The notes: generated by a model from the sequence alone, not told the origin. A stretch of DNA of 64,000 nucleotides from JAAZZY01 sp964612505 (GCA_964612505.1 CAZTEX010000002.1:1-64000), one strand, 5' to 3'. Counted from the stretch's first letter, positions 45,701 to 54,277 are shown. Translations and numbers: made by a program.

Positions 45701-46519
45701 AATTTTAATACCTGCATCCCACATTCTCTTAAGCATTGCAGTGGTTAATTTTTCTGCAGCTTTTCCAAAGAAAACACCTGACTCTTCGTCAATCACATCT
45801 TCTGCTAAAATTTTTCCAACAAGTTGAACAAAATCCTTGTCTGATTTAATTTTAACTTTTCTCGTGCTGAAAAATTCTTCCAAAATATCCGCATCAGAGG
45901 AATATCCTAAAGTACGAACAAATGAAGTAGCTAGAATTTTGCGTCTTCTTTTTTTGCGGTCGATATAGATGTAAATAAAATCGCTTGGATCAGAAATAGA
46001 CTCAAGCCAACTTCCTCTATATGGAATAATTTTAAATGTATAAAGGTTGATTCCTTTGGGATGTCTTTCTTGTTCAAAAGAAATTCCAGGAGATCGGTGT
46101 AATTGAGAAACAACGACTCTTTCAGCCCCATTTATAATAAATGTTCCCTTGTCAGTCATAATGGGAATAGTGCCCATATAGACTTCTTCTTCTTTAATAC
46201 CCGTTTCATCAGTTAATCTAAAACGAGCTTTAAGAACGACGTTTAGAGTAATACCTCGTCTTACGCATTCATCTGCTGTATATTTTGGTGATCCTAAACT
46301 ATAGGAAAGAAATTCTAAAATTGTCTTATCATTGTAAGTTTTTATAGGAAAAACTTCAGTGAAAACTTCCTGAAGGCCAATATTCTGTCTTTCATTTGGT
46401 AGTTTATCTGCTTGGAGAAATTCGTTGTAGGATTTTAACTGAACTTCTATCAGGTTTGGTAGATCAATAATTTCTTCTTTTTCTTTAAAACCCTTTCTTA
46501 GAGGTGGCTTTTTTAACAT
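42758..46519 (-). CDS. rpoB: RNA polymerase beta subunit
   Basis: About 1253 residues. Start ATG at 46519 (MLKKPPLRKG) has GGGAG five to six bases upstream; an upstream in-frame ATG would add 14 residues without support. The rifampicin-pocket region S-Q-L-S-Q-F-M-D-Q-V-N-P then T-H-K-R-R-L-S-A-L-G-P-G-G-L is wild-type-like. C-terminal G-G-Q-R-F-G-E-M-E-V-W-A-L-E-A-Y-G is intact. A stable hairpin separates it from rplL. Confidence 0.98.
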   Translation of the reverse strand: MLKKPPLRKGFKEKEEIIDLPNLIEVQLKSYNEFLQADKLPNERQNIGLQEVFTEVFPIKTYNDKTILEFLSYSLGSPKYTADECVRRGITLNVVLKARFRLTDETGIKEEEVYMGTIPIMTDKGTFIINGAERVVVSQLHRSPGISFEQERHPKGINLYTFKIIPYRGSWLESISDPSDFIYIYIDRKKRRRKILATSFVRTLGYSSDADILEEFFSTRKVKIKSDKDFVQLVGKILAEDVIDEESGVFFGKAAEKLTTAMLKRMWDAGIKIVRIAEDADENSPIIKMLAKDTTDSYESALKDFYRKIRPGEPATLSNARSLMMRLFFDPKRYNLGRVGRYKLNTKLNFPINDETLENVTLTKEDIVEALKYLIKLKAGNETTFVDDIDHLGNRRVRSVGELIQNQCRVGLAKMEKIIRERMNLFDFSSDTLTPGKIVSAKGLAGILKDFFGRSQLSQFMDQVNPVAELTHKRRLSALGPGGLNRERAGFEVRDVHPSHYGRICPTETPEGPNIGLITSLSAYAKINEFGFIETPYLIVKDGVVTEEIEYMTADQEEKCVIAQASTPLDEYKMFKEPLCGARFRGEPVEVESGKITHMDVSSKQLVSIVTSLIPFLEHDDANRALMGTNMQRQAVPLLKTEAPIVGTGVEIRAARDSRAVVVAEEDGIVKTVDGYQIVIAPKRNPIDIKTYYLKKFLRSNNGTAINQTPICSVGDVIKAGDIIADGAATDRGEIALGKNVLVAFMPWCGYNYEDAIIISEKLVKEDYYTSLYLEEFEVTARDTKLGKEEITRDIPNVSEEALANLGEDGIIRIGAEVKPGDILVGKITPKTETELAPEERLLRAIFGEKAADVKDASLIVPPGTEGVVMDVKVFSRRDRLSKTDDELVEETNRLKDIHKEYKMKLDQLYDERRDRLGALLLNEKAPGAIVHRKTAEIIINDQEIITQDKLSVLEEESVENLIMQENEIYRLLRAILRDFEVNLEKVEMQKKSDLEYTRKGDTELDPGVIRQVKVYIATKRKLQVGDKMAGRHGNKGVVSCIVPEADMPYLDNGQPIEIILNPLGVPSRMNIGQLLETQLGFAAKKAGIYIKSPVFEGFPEKKIWEMMREQNLEETGKFKLSDGRTGELYDGKVVVGYIYMLKLAHLVADKIHARSIGPYSLVTQQPLGGKAQMGGQRFGEMEVWALEAYGVAHLLQEMLTVKSDDVAGRTRIYESIVKGENLLQAGTPESFNVLVKEIQGLALNIQAKSLED

Positions 46520-46558
46520 AAGGCTCCCTTGACTCCTTAAAAAATGTGTATGCGGTAA

Positions 46559-46590
46559 CAATCGAGTGCAACAACCATTGCACTCGATTG
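46559..46590 (-). promoter_or_regulatory. Stable hairpin between rplL and rpoB
   Basis: Perfect 13-bp arms (46559-46571 and 46578-46590) around a 6-base loop in the spacer between the rplL stop and the rpoB start. On the transcribed strand no U-run follows, so it is more likely an attenuator or RNase processing site than a full terminator. In E. coli the same junction carries an attenuator and an RNase III site. Confidence 0.65.
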
Positions 46591-46615
46591 AAAAAATTTA
46601 GAAAGAAACTAACAA

Positions 46616-47005
46616 TTAAAGACCTCTAAGTGTTGCTTTCGCACCAGTTTCTTGTATCTTTTTCACAATTTCTTCAGCTTCTGCTTTAGGTGCTGTATCT
46701 TTAATGACTTTTGGAGCACCTTCAACGATGTCTTTTGCTTCTTTCAGCCCAAGACCAGTAATTTCGCGAACAACTTTAATGGCCGCAATTTTCTTGTCAG
46801 CAGGAACTGATGCTAAAGTTACTTCAAAATCAGTAGACTCTTCTACTTGTGCAGCTTCTCCACCTGCAGCAGCGGGTGCAGCAGCAACTACTTGAGCTGC
46901 AGCAGCAGCTTTAACGCCCCACTTTTCTTCTAAAGCTGTTTTAAGCTCTGACAGTTCAAGGACTGTTAATTTACTTAACTCTTCTACTAACTTTTCTTTA
47001 TTCAC
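46616..47005 (-). CDS. rplL: 50S ribosomal protein L7/L12
   Basis: Stalk protein of the large subunit, 129 residues, binding translation GTPases. N-terminal dimerisation helix, Ala-rich hinge (KAAAAAQVVAAAPAAAGG, about 33-50), and the C-terminal domain with K-I-x-x-I-K-V-V-R-E-I-T-G-L-G-L-K-E-A-K. The start codon is GTG (47003-47005 region), with GAGG six bases before it. A small GAAA tetraloop hairpin (about 47041-47054) lies upstream. Confidence 0.97.
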   Translation of the reverse strand: MNKEKLVEELSKLTVLELSELKTALEEKWGVKAAAAAQVVAAAPAAAGGEAAQVEESTDFEVTLASVPADKKIAAIKVVREITGLGLKEAKDIVEGAPKVIKDTAPKAEAEEIVKKIQETGAKATLRGL

Positions 47006-47066
47006 GGTTTACCTCATCCTTCGATTAAATAGAATTTAACTCTCCTTTCGGAGAAATATTTACTTA

Positions 47067-47582
47067 TTAATTTGTTTTTTTAGCTTTGTTTTCTAAACAA
47101 TGCATAATACTAGTGAGCAATGCATCAAATGTACCAAGTGTTTCGGCCATTGGGGCTTCCAATGTTCCGAGGAACTGGGCTCTCATTTCTTGAATATTTG
47201 GCAACTCTGACAATTTGATGACACTCGCTTCATCATAAAGTTGACCTTCGATATATCCAGCAAGAATTTGAAGATTCTCTGAATTCTTACAATAATTTCT
47301 AACTTCTTTAGCAGCATTAAGGTAGTTTTCGTCAGCAATTACAATTCCAATATGTCCTTGTAGACTTTCCTTTTTTAGATCAATGCCATAGGCAGATTTA
47401 GCTGCTTTGATAAAAACTCGTTTTGGAACAACTTCAAAGTCGCCTCCAATTTGAGCGATCCCTTTTCTAAGTGCGCCCATATCATTAGCGTTCATTGCCT
47501 TGTATTGCATAACAATAAATGCTTTAGAAGCTTCAATCTTTGACTTTAAGTCATCTAGTAAATATTGCTTTTCTTTTTTCAT
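47067..47582 (-). CDS. rplJ: 50S ribosomal protein L10
   Basis: Base of the L7/L12 stalk, 171 residues. N-terminal KEKQYLLDDLKSKI..S.AFIVMQYKAMNANDMGALR matches L10, with the C-terminal helix region that binds L12 dimers. It starts 13 bases after the rplA stop, so the usual E. coli L10 leader between rplA and rplJ is absent here. Confidence 0.95.
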   Translation of the reverse strand: MKKEKQYLLDDLKSKIEASKAFIVMQYKAMNANDMGALRKGIAQIGGDFEVVPKRVFIKAAKSAYGIDLKKESLQGHIGIVIADENYLNAAKEVRNYCKNSENLQILAGYIEGQLYDEASVIKLSELPNIQEMRAQFLGTLEAPMAETLGTFDALLTSIMHCLENKAKKTN

Positions 47583-47595
47583 GACTACTCTTTTA

Positions 47596-48291
47596 TTAGT
47601 TTGCTACTTCTCTAAGATTAATTTTACATCCAGGGCCCATAGTTGATGATAGGCATAGTGAGTGAATGTATGTTCCTTTTGCAGCAGCGGGTTTAGCTTT
47701 ATTAATCGCAGAGATTAGCTCTCTTAAATTTTCAACTAATTTATCTTTACTAAATGAAAGTTTTCCAACGCCGTTGTTAATCACTCCATTCTTGTCGACT
47801 TTATATTCGATTTTACCAGCTTTAATTTCAGTAACAGCCTTCTTAATATCTGTTGTTACAGTTCCAGCTTTAGGTGTTGGCATCAGACCTCTAGGACCTA
47901 AAATTTTTGCCAATTTTCCAATTTCACGCATCATATCAGGTGTTGCGATCACAGCATCAAATTCAAGCCATCCGCTAGTAATTTTAGAAAAATATTCTTC
48001 ATCACCTGCAAAATCAGCTCCAGCATCTAATGCTTCTTGAGCTTTTTCGCCTTTGGCGATAACAAGGACTCGAACTTTTTTTCCTGTTCCATGAGGAAGA
48101 CTTACTGTACCTCGAACAATCTGATCGGCTTTTTTAGGGTCAACACCTAATTTCATAGATATTTCAAGCGTTTGATCAAACTTTACTTGAGGACATTTTT
48201 GCAAGAATTCAACAGCTTCTACTAAGTCGTACTCTTTTTCTTTATCAAGAAATTTATAAATTTCTTTCATTCGTTTACTAACACGCGCCAT
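47596..48291 (-). CDS. rplA: 50S ribosomal protein L1
   Basis: L1 stalk protein, 231 residues, binding 23S rRNA. The signature around T-P-D-M-M-R-E-I-G-K-L-A-K-I-L-G-P-R-G-L-M-P-x-P-K is intact. It lies two bases after the rplK stop, indicating coupled translation. In other bacteria L1 represses its own operon by binding mRNA near the rplK start; that site was not identified here. Confidence 0.97.
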   Translation of the reverse strand: MARVSKRMKEIYKFLDKEKEYDLVEAVEFLQKCPQVKFDQTLEISMKLGVDPKKADQIVRGTVSLPHGTGKKVRVLVIAKGEKAQEALDAGADFAGDEEYFSKITSGWLEFDAVIATPDMMREIGKLAKILGPRGLMPTPKAGTVTTDIKKAVTEIKAGKIEYKVDKNGVINNGVGKLSFSKDKLVENLRELISAINKAKPAAAKGTYIHSLCLSSTMGPGCKINLREVAN

Positions 48292-48293
48292 AT

Positions 48294-48731
48294 TTATTTA
48301 ACCTCTTCAATGTATTCAATACCCATTGATTTTGCTGATCCTATAACCATTTGGGCTGCTGCTTCTAGTGATCTTGCATTTAAGTCTTGCATTTTGACTT
48401 TAGCTATTTCAATCGCTTGCTGAAATGTTATTTTCGCAACTTTATCGCGATTTGGAACGCCTGATCCTTTTTCAAAACCTAAAGATTTTTTAATTAAATT
48501 TGACATTGGAGGTTGTTTCGTCACAAACGTAAAACTTTTATCTTGATACACTGTAATGATAGTAGGAAGAGTATCTCCAACTTTATCTTGAGTTTTTGCG
48601 TTAAACTCTTTACAAAACCCCATAATATTAACCCCTGCCGCACCTAAAGACGATCCAATTGGTGGAGCTGGGTTTGCTTTCCCTGCGGGAATTTGCAACT
48701 TAATAACTTTTACGACCTTTTTCTTTGCCAT
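48294..48731 (-). CDS. rplK: 50S ribosomal protein L11
   Basis: GTPase-centre protein, 145 residues. Opens with I-K-L-Q-I-P-A-G-K-A-N-P-A-P-P-I-G, the L11 signature, and carries F-x-T-K-Q-P-P-M-S in the N-terminal domain and the K-x-x-D-L-N-A near the C-terminus. Separated from nusG by 20 bases. Confidence 0.97.
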   Translation of the reverse strand: MAKKKVVKVIKLQIPAGKANPAPPIGSSLGAAGVNIMGFCKEFNAKTQDKVGDTLPTIITVYQDKSFTFVTKQPPMSNLIKKSLGFEKGSGVPNRDKVAKITFQQAIEIAKVKMQDLNARSLEAAAQMVIGSAKSMGIEYIEEVK

Positions 48732-48751
48732 AGCCTTGTAACCTTACCCTC

Positions 48752-49303
48752 TTAGCTTTCAGCTTCTATATCTTCGCTAATTTCTTCGACCTGCCAGAAT
48801 TCCAAATCATCTACTTGAGTTTCTCTACCAAAGATCGAAACAGAAACGCTTAATTTTCCTTTTTCATGTTGAACAGCTGTAACTGTTCCAATAAAATTGA
48901 CAAAAACACCATCTGTAATCTTGACATGACTACCAATTTCAAATTGATGCTTTTGAGTGACACCTTTTTTCTTCTCTTCTAAATCATTTAGAATACTTTG
49001 AACTTCATGTTCGCTCAAAGGAGTGGGTTTTTCACCACCTAGAAAACCAATCACGCCGTTTGTTTTACGAATCAGCATCCACACATCATCTGTCAGTTCC
49101 ATTTTAACCAATAAATAGCCTGGCCAAATACGTCTTTCTGAGATTTTTTGCTGTCCCTGTTTTACTTCCATTACTTTTTCAGTTGGAAGGATGATTTCCT
49201 CTATATGCTGACCATGTGGACTTGTAGCTTTATTTTCATCAAGTGCTTGTTTCACCTGTTTTTCTTTTGCCGACAAAACTTGAATTACATACCAGTGTTT
49301 CAT
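48752..49303 (-). CDS. nusG: Transcription elongation/antitermination factor NusG
   Basis: A 183-residue factor binding RNA polymerase through its N-terminal domain (KHWYVIQVLSAKEKQVKQAL; WPGYLLVKM). The C-terminal KOW domain (IGSHVKITDGVFVNFIGTV, about 122-140) contacts Rho or the ribosome. Lies six bases after secE. Confidence 0.95.
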   Translation of the reverse strand: MKHWYVIQVLSAKEKQVKQALDENKATSPHGQHIEEIILPTEKVMEVKQGQQKISERRIWPGYLLVKMELTDDVWMLIRKTNGVIGFLGGEKPTPLSEHEVQSILNDLEEKKKGVTQKHQFEIGSHVKITDGVFVNFIGTVTAVQHEKGKLSVSVSIFGRETQVDDLEFWQVEEISEDIEAES

Positions 49304-49309
49304 ACACGC

Positions 49310-49564
49310 TTACCCAAAAATACGTTGCACTATTAAATGAACAACGCCCAATATTTTTTGAATCCCAATATCTACAATGTAAACGAGCAAACCCACCACA
49401 AAGGTTGAAAGGAGTATAATTTTGGTATAGTTTTTTAACTCTTTTCTGTTTGTCCAGGAAATTTGCTTAAACTCTTGTTTCAATGAACCAAAGAAATCCA
49501 CAGTCTTGCGAAAAAAGTTTTTTTTCGGCTGTTCTTCTTCTATTTTTTTTGCATTCATGAACAT
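49310..49564 (-). CDS. secE: Preprotein translocase subunit SecE
   Basis: An 84-residue Sec translocon subunit. The amphipathic stretch L-K-Q-E-F-K-Q-I-S-W-T-N-R-K-E-L is the SecE cytoplasmic helix, followed by one membrane helix (IILLSTFVVGLLVYIVDIGI). Short, single-helix form. Two nearby Met codons at the start are possible. Confidence 0.92.
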   Translation of the reverse strand: MFMNAKKIEEEQPKKNFFRKTVDFFGSLKQEFKQISWTNRKELKNYTKIILLSTFVVGLLVYIVDIGIQKILGVVHLIVQRIFG

Positions 49565-49592
49565 TTTAGCTTCTCATTATATTTTTAACCCT

Positions 49593-49665
49593 CGAGTGCG
49601 GAGGGATTCGAACCCCCGACCGGCGACTTTGGAGATCGCTGCTCTACCAGCTGAGCTACACACCC
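49593..49665 (-). tRNA. tRNA-Trp (CCA)
   Basis: A 73-nt cloverleaf: 7-bp acceptor stem GGGTGTG/CGCACTC with two G-U pairs, D arm AGCTC...GAGC, anticodon loop CTCCAAA giving CCA, T arm GGTTCGAATCC, discriminator G. CCA is not encoded. Lies between tuf and secE, as in Chlamydia. Confidence 0.95.
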
Positions 49666-49680
49666 ATGAGGTCCTTTTCA

Positions 49681-49714
49681 ATATCCTGCAAAAGAAGTTT
49701 CTCTTGCAGGATAT
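49681..49714 (-). promoter_or_regulatory. Hairpin between tuf and tRNA-Trp
   Basis: Arms 49681-49691 and 49704-49714 (11 bp, perfect), 12-base loop, just after the tuf stop. No U-tract follows on the minus-strand transcript, so it may be a processing or partial termination signal that lets some polymerases go on to tRNA-Trp and secE. Confidence 0.55.
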
Positions 49715-49723
49715 ATATCGACA

Positions 49724-50908
49724 TTACTCGATAATTTTTGAAACAGTACCGGCACCAATCGTTCTACCACCTTCACGGATAGCAAATCTCATACCTTCTT
49801 CCATTGCCACAGGAACCATAAGCTCAGCTGTGATTTCAATGTTATCACCAGGCATTACCATTTCAGTTCCTTCAGGAAGATGAACCGTTCCAGTTACATC
49901 TGTCGTTCTGAAATAGAATTGTGGTCTATAACCTGAGAAGAAAGGCTTGTGACGTCCACCTTCATCTTTTGTTAAAACATAAATTGCACATTTATATTTT
50001 TTATGTGGTTTACAACTTCCAGGAGCCGCTAGAACCATTCCTCTTTCGATGTCTTTTTTATCAATACTGCGAAGAAGAATTCCTACGTTTTCACCAGCAC
50101 GAGCTTCATCGAGAATTTTATTGAACATCTCAAGACCCGTTGCTACTGTTTCACGTGTATCTTTAAGACCGACAAGTTGAAGCTTATCGTTAATCTTTAC
50201 AACACCACGCTCAACACGTCCAGTTGCTACAGTGCCTCGACCTGAAATTGAGAACACGTCTTCAATCGGCATCAAGAAAGGCTTGTCAACTTCTCTTTTT
50301 GGAGTTGGGATGTTTTCATCAACCGCTTTCATAAGCTCTTCAATAGCAGCAACATATTTTGGGTCGCCATCAAGTGCTTTTAAAGCAGATCCTTTAACGA
50401 TAGGACAGTTTTTATATCCTTTTGCATCAAGAAGCTCTGAGATTTCCATTTCAACGAGATCCACTAACTCTTGATCTTCTGCACCGATTTGGTCAATTTT
50501 GTTAAGAAACACAACAATCGCAGGCACCCCAACTTGGTGAGCAAGCAAGATGTGTTCTTTTGTTTGAGGCATCGCACCGTCTGTTGCAGCAACTACTAAA
50601 ATTGCTCCATCCATTTGAGCAGCCCCTGTGATCATGTTTTTAACATAGTCAGCGTGGCCTGGGCAGTCTACGTGCGCATAGTGACGACTTGCTGTTTCGT
50701 ATTCAACGTGAGACGAGTTAATCGTAATTCCTCGAGCTTTTTCTTCAGGAGTATTGTCGATAGAAGCGTAGTCTCTAAATTTTCCGCCTCCTTTCTCTGC
50801 TAGAACTTTTGTAATTGCAGCAGTCAGTGTGGTTTTTCCATGGTCAACGTGACCAATTGTTCCAATGTTTACGTGGGGTTTATCGCGTTTAAAAGCTTCC
50901 TTAGCCAT
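49724..50908 (-). CDS. tuf: Elongation factor Tu
   Basis: Delivers aminoacyl-tRNA to the ribosome. It is 394 residues, full length. G1 GHVDHGKTT (about 19-27), switch II D-C-P-G-H-A-D-Y-V-K-N-M-I-T-G-A-A-Q-M-D, N-K-I-D and the GSALKAL G5 region are all intact. It lies between two tRNA genes on the same strand, an arrangement conserved in Chlamydia. Confidence 0.98.
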   Translation of the reverse strand: MAKEAFKRDKPHVNIGTIGHVDHGKTTLTAAITKVLAEKGGGKFRDYASIDNTPEEKARGITINSSHVEYETASRHYAHVDCPGHADYVKNMITGAAQMDGAILVVAATDGAMPQTKEHILLAHQVGVPAIVVFLNKIDQIGAEDQELVDLVEMEISELLDAKGYKNCPIVKGSALKALDGDPKYVAAIEELMKAVDENIPTPKREVDKPFLMPIEDVFSISGRGTVATGRVERGVVKINDKLQLVGLKDTRETVATGLEMFNKILDEARAGENVGILLRSIDKKDIERGMVLAAPGSCKPHKKYKCAIYVLTKDEGGRHKPFFSGYRPQFYFRTTDVTGTVHLPEGTEMVMPGDNIEITAELMVPVAMEEGMRFAIREGGRTIGAGTVSKIIE

Positions 50909-50954
50909 ATGTTCCTTATCCTCCGAAGAAAACTAATTAATCATTATTCTTTTT

Positions 50955-51026
50955 TGCCCAGAATAGGATTTGAACCTACGACCTCTTGCTTACCATGCAA
51001 GTGCTCTACCCCTGAGCTATCTGGGC
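50955..51026 (-). tRNA. tRNA-Thr (GGT)
   Basis: A 72-nt cloverleaf with perfect 7-bp acceptor stem GCCCAGA/TCTGGGC, anticodon stem CTTGC/GCAAG, loop ATGGTAA giving anticodon GGT, T arm GGTTCAAATCC, discriminator A. Located between infA and tuf. Confidence 0.95.
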
Positions 51027-51167
51027 ATCATCCTATTCAAGGGGCGTATTTAAAACCTTATTTTCCAAAGGCTTAAGCTTGACAATCGAAATTTAATTGC
51101 AACGAGCCTAAAATTATTTTAAAAGCATATGAGTTTAATTGGATATCCAAAATAAATCAAGTATCAA

Positions 51168-51386
51168 TTAACGCTGTCTATAAATAATTCTTGCTTTTGA
51201 GAGATCATAGGGAGAAATCTCAACAGTTACAGCGTCTCCGATAGACACGCGAATATTGCGTAGTCTCATTTTACCACTAAGATGTGCTAAAACAACCTTT
51301 CCATTTTCGAGCTCGACCTTAAAAGTCATATTGGGTAATAATTCTTGTATCTTACCCTCTAACTTAAGCGTATCTTCCTTTGTCAT
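51168..51386 (-). CDS. infA: Translation initiation factor IF-1
   Basis: A 72-residue OB-fold factor occupying the ribosomal A site during initiation. Family marks: K-E-D-x-L-x-L-E-G, L-P-N-x-x-F-K-V-E-L-E-N-G-K-V-V-L-A-H-L-S-G-K-M-R, and the closing P-Y-D-L-S-K-A-R-I-I-Y-R. Start set at ATG 51386 rather than the preceding TTG. It is the first gene of the minus-strand block, with a good promoter about 30 bases upstream. Confidence 0.96.
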   Translation of the reverse strand: MTKEDTLKLEGKIQELLPNMTFKVELENGKVVLAHLSGKMRLRNIRVSIGDAVTVEISPYDLSKARIIYRQR

Positions 51387-51389
51387 CAA

Positions 51390-51696
51390 ATATTTAGTTT
51401 AGATTAAAAAAGTACTGAATTTATTCCAGAAACAAAGGTTTCTGTCAATCTATTACAACAAATTGACGCTAAAAGAGAGGAGTCTCGTATTTTTTACGCT
51501 AAAAGAGGCTTTTTTATAAATATTTTTTTACAAAAGCAATTCAAAAAACTGAATCCGGCAAGACCTCTTATTTCTATGTAGAGAAAAAAAATTTTACACG
51601 CTGGCGATGGAATATTTGAATTTTGAAATCTTAATATACCCTTAACAAGCAAACGTTATTATAGTTTATTAAAAAAACAGGATAATTTTTATAAAT
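51390..51696. other. Intergenic region upstream of infA
   Basis: About 307 bases. Besides the infA promoter it holds a 12-bp direct repeat ACGCTAAAAGAG (51466-51477 and 51496-51507, 30 bp apart), which could be an operator or chance in AT-rich DNA. No RNA gene or coding sequence seen before the next gene's ATG at 51697. Confidence 0.4.
51420..51448 (-). promoter_or_regulatory. Housekeeping-type promoter for infA
   Basis: TTGACA (51448-51443), a 17-base spacer, then AATAAA (51425-51420) in place of TATAAT. The -35 is perfect and the spacing ideal. Transcription would start about 25 bases before the infA ATG and could drive the whole infA-to-rpoC block. Confidence 0.55.
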
Positions 51697-53728
51697 ATGA
51701 GTATAAATCATTTAAGATCTTCTACTTTCTTTAACGACTTAAACGATCCGATAAAGGACCTAAAAGACCCAGTAGAGCCATTCATAAGAAAACCCCATAG
51801 AAGATTCTCAGCCCCTTCAACCCGCTCTTGAAAAATTTAAAAAGGCTCCCCCTTCCTCATGGAAACGCCCACTTATTACAGTAGGAGCAATTAGTATAGC
51901 CGCGTACTTAGCTATCAACTACTATTTTGAACAATCTCAAAGTAACCCTGGTGCACCAAGCAACAGAGGACCAGCAAGACTCAATGGCCAAGCCGATGCA
52001 TTTGAAATATTTGCTGAAATAAGGCAAAAGCTTAAAGAACAATTAGAGATACAAAATAGTCTTCAAAATCCAGAGAGCAGCCAAAATATAAAGAATAACC
52101 CAAAAGTACCAGTCTCTCCTCACCTTTGGTCTCAAAGATTTACTTCAGCTGCCAATCAATTAGATTTTGATCGAATGAAAGAAATGCTCAAGGAGCGATT
52201 TAACAACTTGTGTTCAAATACGGATTATTTCAAGCAAACCGATGATTTTCGCAATTGTCCTGCAAGATTTACCCCTTATTTTGAAACATTTACAGCTTTA
52301 GCTAAGTCATTTCAACCTGTAAAAAAATATCAAAGTATTCTAAACTACATCAGCAGTCGGCTAGATAAAGAAACGTGTTATAATTCTTGTCCTGAAAAAA
52401 TCCAGTCCATTTACAACTCAGAGCAATTTGCTGCTAAATATTTGCTTTGCTTAAAAGATCTTTTATCCACTTTTAGCCATTTTAGAAGTGGTTGCTTGAA
52501 TACAGAAGATCAACTGACCCTATTAAATAAGTTTTACCCTTATTTTTCTCAATTTAGCCCATCGAAAGACATTTTTATCACCGATTTCACTTTAAACAAT
52601 TTTTCTGTGGCCAACTCCCCTTCACGGGAATTACAAATCAGATATCTAAATTGGTATCTAACGAATGTATTACCCAATCTCCCTTCTTATGAAAAGTCTA
52701 ACTTACGAAAAAAAATCGTTGAGGAACAAAAGAGCAATTCAGCAATTCGTCATACGAGATTTAATTATGCGAGAGGTTTTTTCACAGAAACAAAAAATTC
52801 TATGCCACCTGTGAGTCAGCAAGACATGCTCCAAAAATTTAAAATTCTTCCTATAAATATAAAAACGGGGTTTTTAGATCTCACCTACGGAGTATTTGTT
52901 AAAACATTTTTTGATGATGAGAAAAATCAAGGTTATGAATCTTTTATAGATACCTTGTTAGATCAAGGTTTAGACTTTTCAAAGCCCCTCTTTCTTTCAG
53001 AAAATGCTCAGCCAATTCCTCTAATGTGTAAACTTTTTCTCGATATAATTAATTCAAAAGTTGCCACTGATTATGAAATACGCAAAGCGGCTCATGCGCT
53101 ATTAGACGATTTGCTTACTATTCAAAAAAAATACCCTCGTCAAATGGATTTCAATCAACCTTGTGGCAAGGAACATCACAATAGAACACTTCTTCATTTT
53201 GCTTATCTCTACGGCTCGAAATTAGGTGATTTTTCAAAAACGCAATGGAATAGCCTGGTTTCAAACATTCTAGAAAAATATGGTCATGCAAACCCTAATA
53301 TAAAGGATAATTTTGGGAAAAAGCCTCTAGATTATGACCCAGCAACGAAAGAGCAGCAAAAGCGGGCTGAAGAAGACTTCAAGCGGTGGCAAGAAAATTT
53401 CAGAAACTCAGGCTATCAGAGGCAAAATAGCGGGAGACAAGAGAAGATGAAACCAGAGCCTCTCTCGAGCGATTATCGTGCATTGTTGGAAAAGAACAAC
53501 AAGCTTAAAGAGGTCAAAGCGCTTGTAAATGAGAAAGGGGTTAAAACACTTGTTTCAAACTGTAATCAAGACCGTTTAAAACAGTGTCAGAAGCTTGAAA
53601 AGAAATGCGCGGTGGTACTTAAAGACTTTCATCCCGATATGGCTAGAAGTGCCGAAAACGAAATGCTTTTTAGCCAATTAGTTAAGGCTTGCGTCGATTA
53701 TCTAAAAGAACTGTCTAAGAAGATGTAA
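51697..53728 (+). pseudogene. Frameshifted membrane-anchored ankyrin/J-like protein
   Basis: ATG at 51697 opens 45 codons ending in TGA at 51832. The remaining protein continues one frame over, open from 51788 to 53728. One extra base, perhaps in the A/C run at 51788-51796, breaks the gene. The second frame encodes a membrane helix (LITVGAISIAAYLAINYYF, around 51871-51927) before the first in-frame ATG (52175), so 517 residues from that ATG would lack the anchor. The C-terminal part has an ankyrin-like stretch (near residues 370-415 of the 52175 reading) and a J-domain-like end with H486-P-D488 in K-D-F-H-P-D-M, resembling the DnaJ loop that contacts Hsp70. Possibly a host-interaction protein. 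A restart at 52175 could still yield a soluble form. Confidence 0.65.
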
Positions 53729-54058
53729 TCTTTGATCTTCAGATAACCATAACCCAAGGCTACTGGAGTTCGGCATTGTAAAATAATTTGTATAAAGTTT
53801 TTTGGGGTAGATAACGCCATCGTCATCCCATCCCGTTTTGCTGCATAGAAGATGCTGTTCAAAATGATGTTATTAAAAAAAATAAGATTGCATTTCAATA
53901 GAATACCTCTACTAGACCTTGCTAACAAACTGAAGGGAGGTTAGACTTTTTCCTCGTTAGGCAGATCTATTGTTAAAAGTTTCAATATTTAATCTTAATC
54001 TAAACTTAACACAAAAATGCCAGACTTAGGTCTTTCTACTAAAAATATAGGATTTTTT
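53729..54058. other. Intergenic region with inverted-repeat arm
   Basis: About 330 bases between two frameshifted genes. It contains the left arm (53757-53829) of an inverted repeat whose partner lies after the ankyrin gene. A minus-strand reading frame over this part appears to be a by-product of the repeat. The downstream gene has AGGA six bases before its ATG at 54059. Confidence 0.45.
53757..53829 (-). repeat. Dispersed repeat, left arm
   Basis: Read on the minus strand, this aligns with 55571-55641 at roughly three of four positions with one indel. The best block is ATGACGATGGCG. Together they form a long inverted repeat around the ankyrin gene. Confidence 0.6.
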
Positions 54059-54277
54059 ATGCTCAACACCTCTTTTAGATCTGTAAGCACGGGCACGCCT
54101 GCTTTGCAAGCCTCTCTTCCCAATCAAGAACCCGCTCTTGTAAAAAGTAACAGCAACGTTGCTATCCTTACAAATACCCCAACGCCTTGGCTGCAAAAAA
54201 TTACAAAATATGCTGCTTATGCTTTAGCTCTTGCTGCTGGTGCTTATGCCCTCAAAATGATTTATAATCAAAGCTTC

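Noticed and set aside
38564..46519. Several long reading frames opposite rpoB and rpoC
   Set aside because: They are antisense to strongly conserved coding sequence and have no start signals or family features.
51466..51507. 12-bp direct repeat as regulator site
   Set aside because: Only two copies in AT-rich DNA, upstream of the identified infA promoter; too little to call a site.
53698..53928. Minus-strand reading frame of 76 codons
   Set aside because: It overlaps the end of the ankyrin/J-like gene and lies mostly on the repeat arm; no ribosome-binding sequence or family match.
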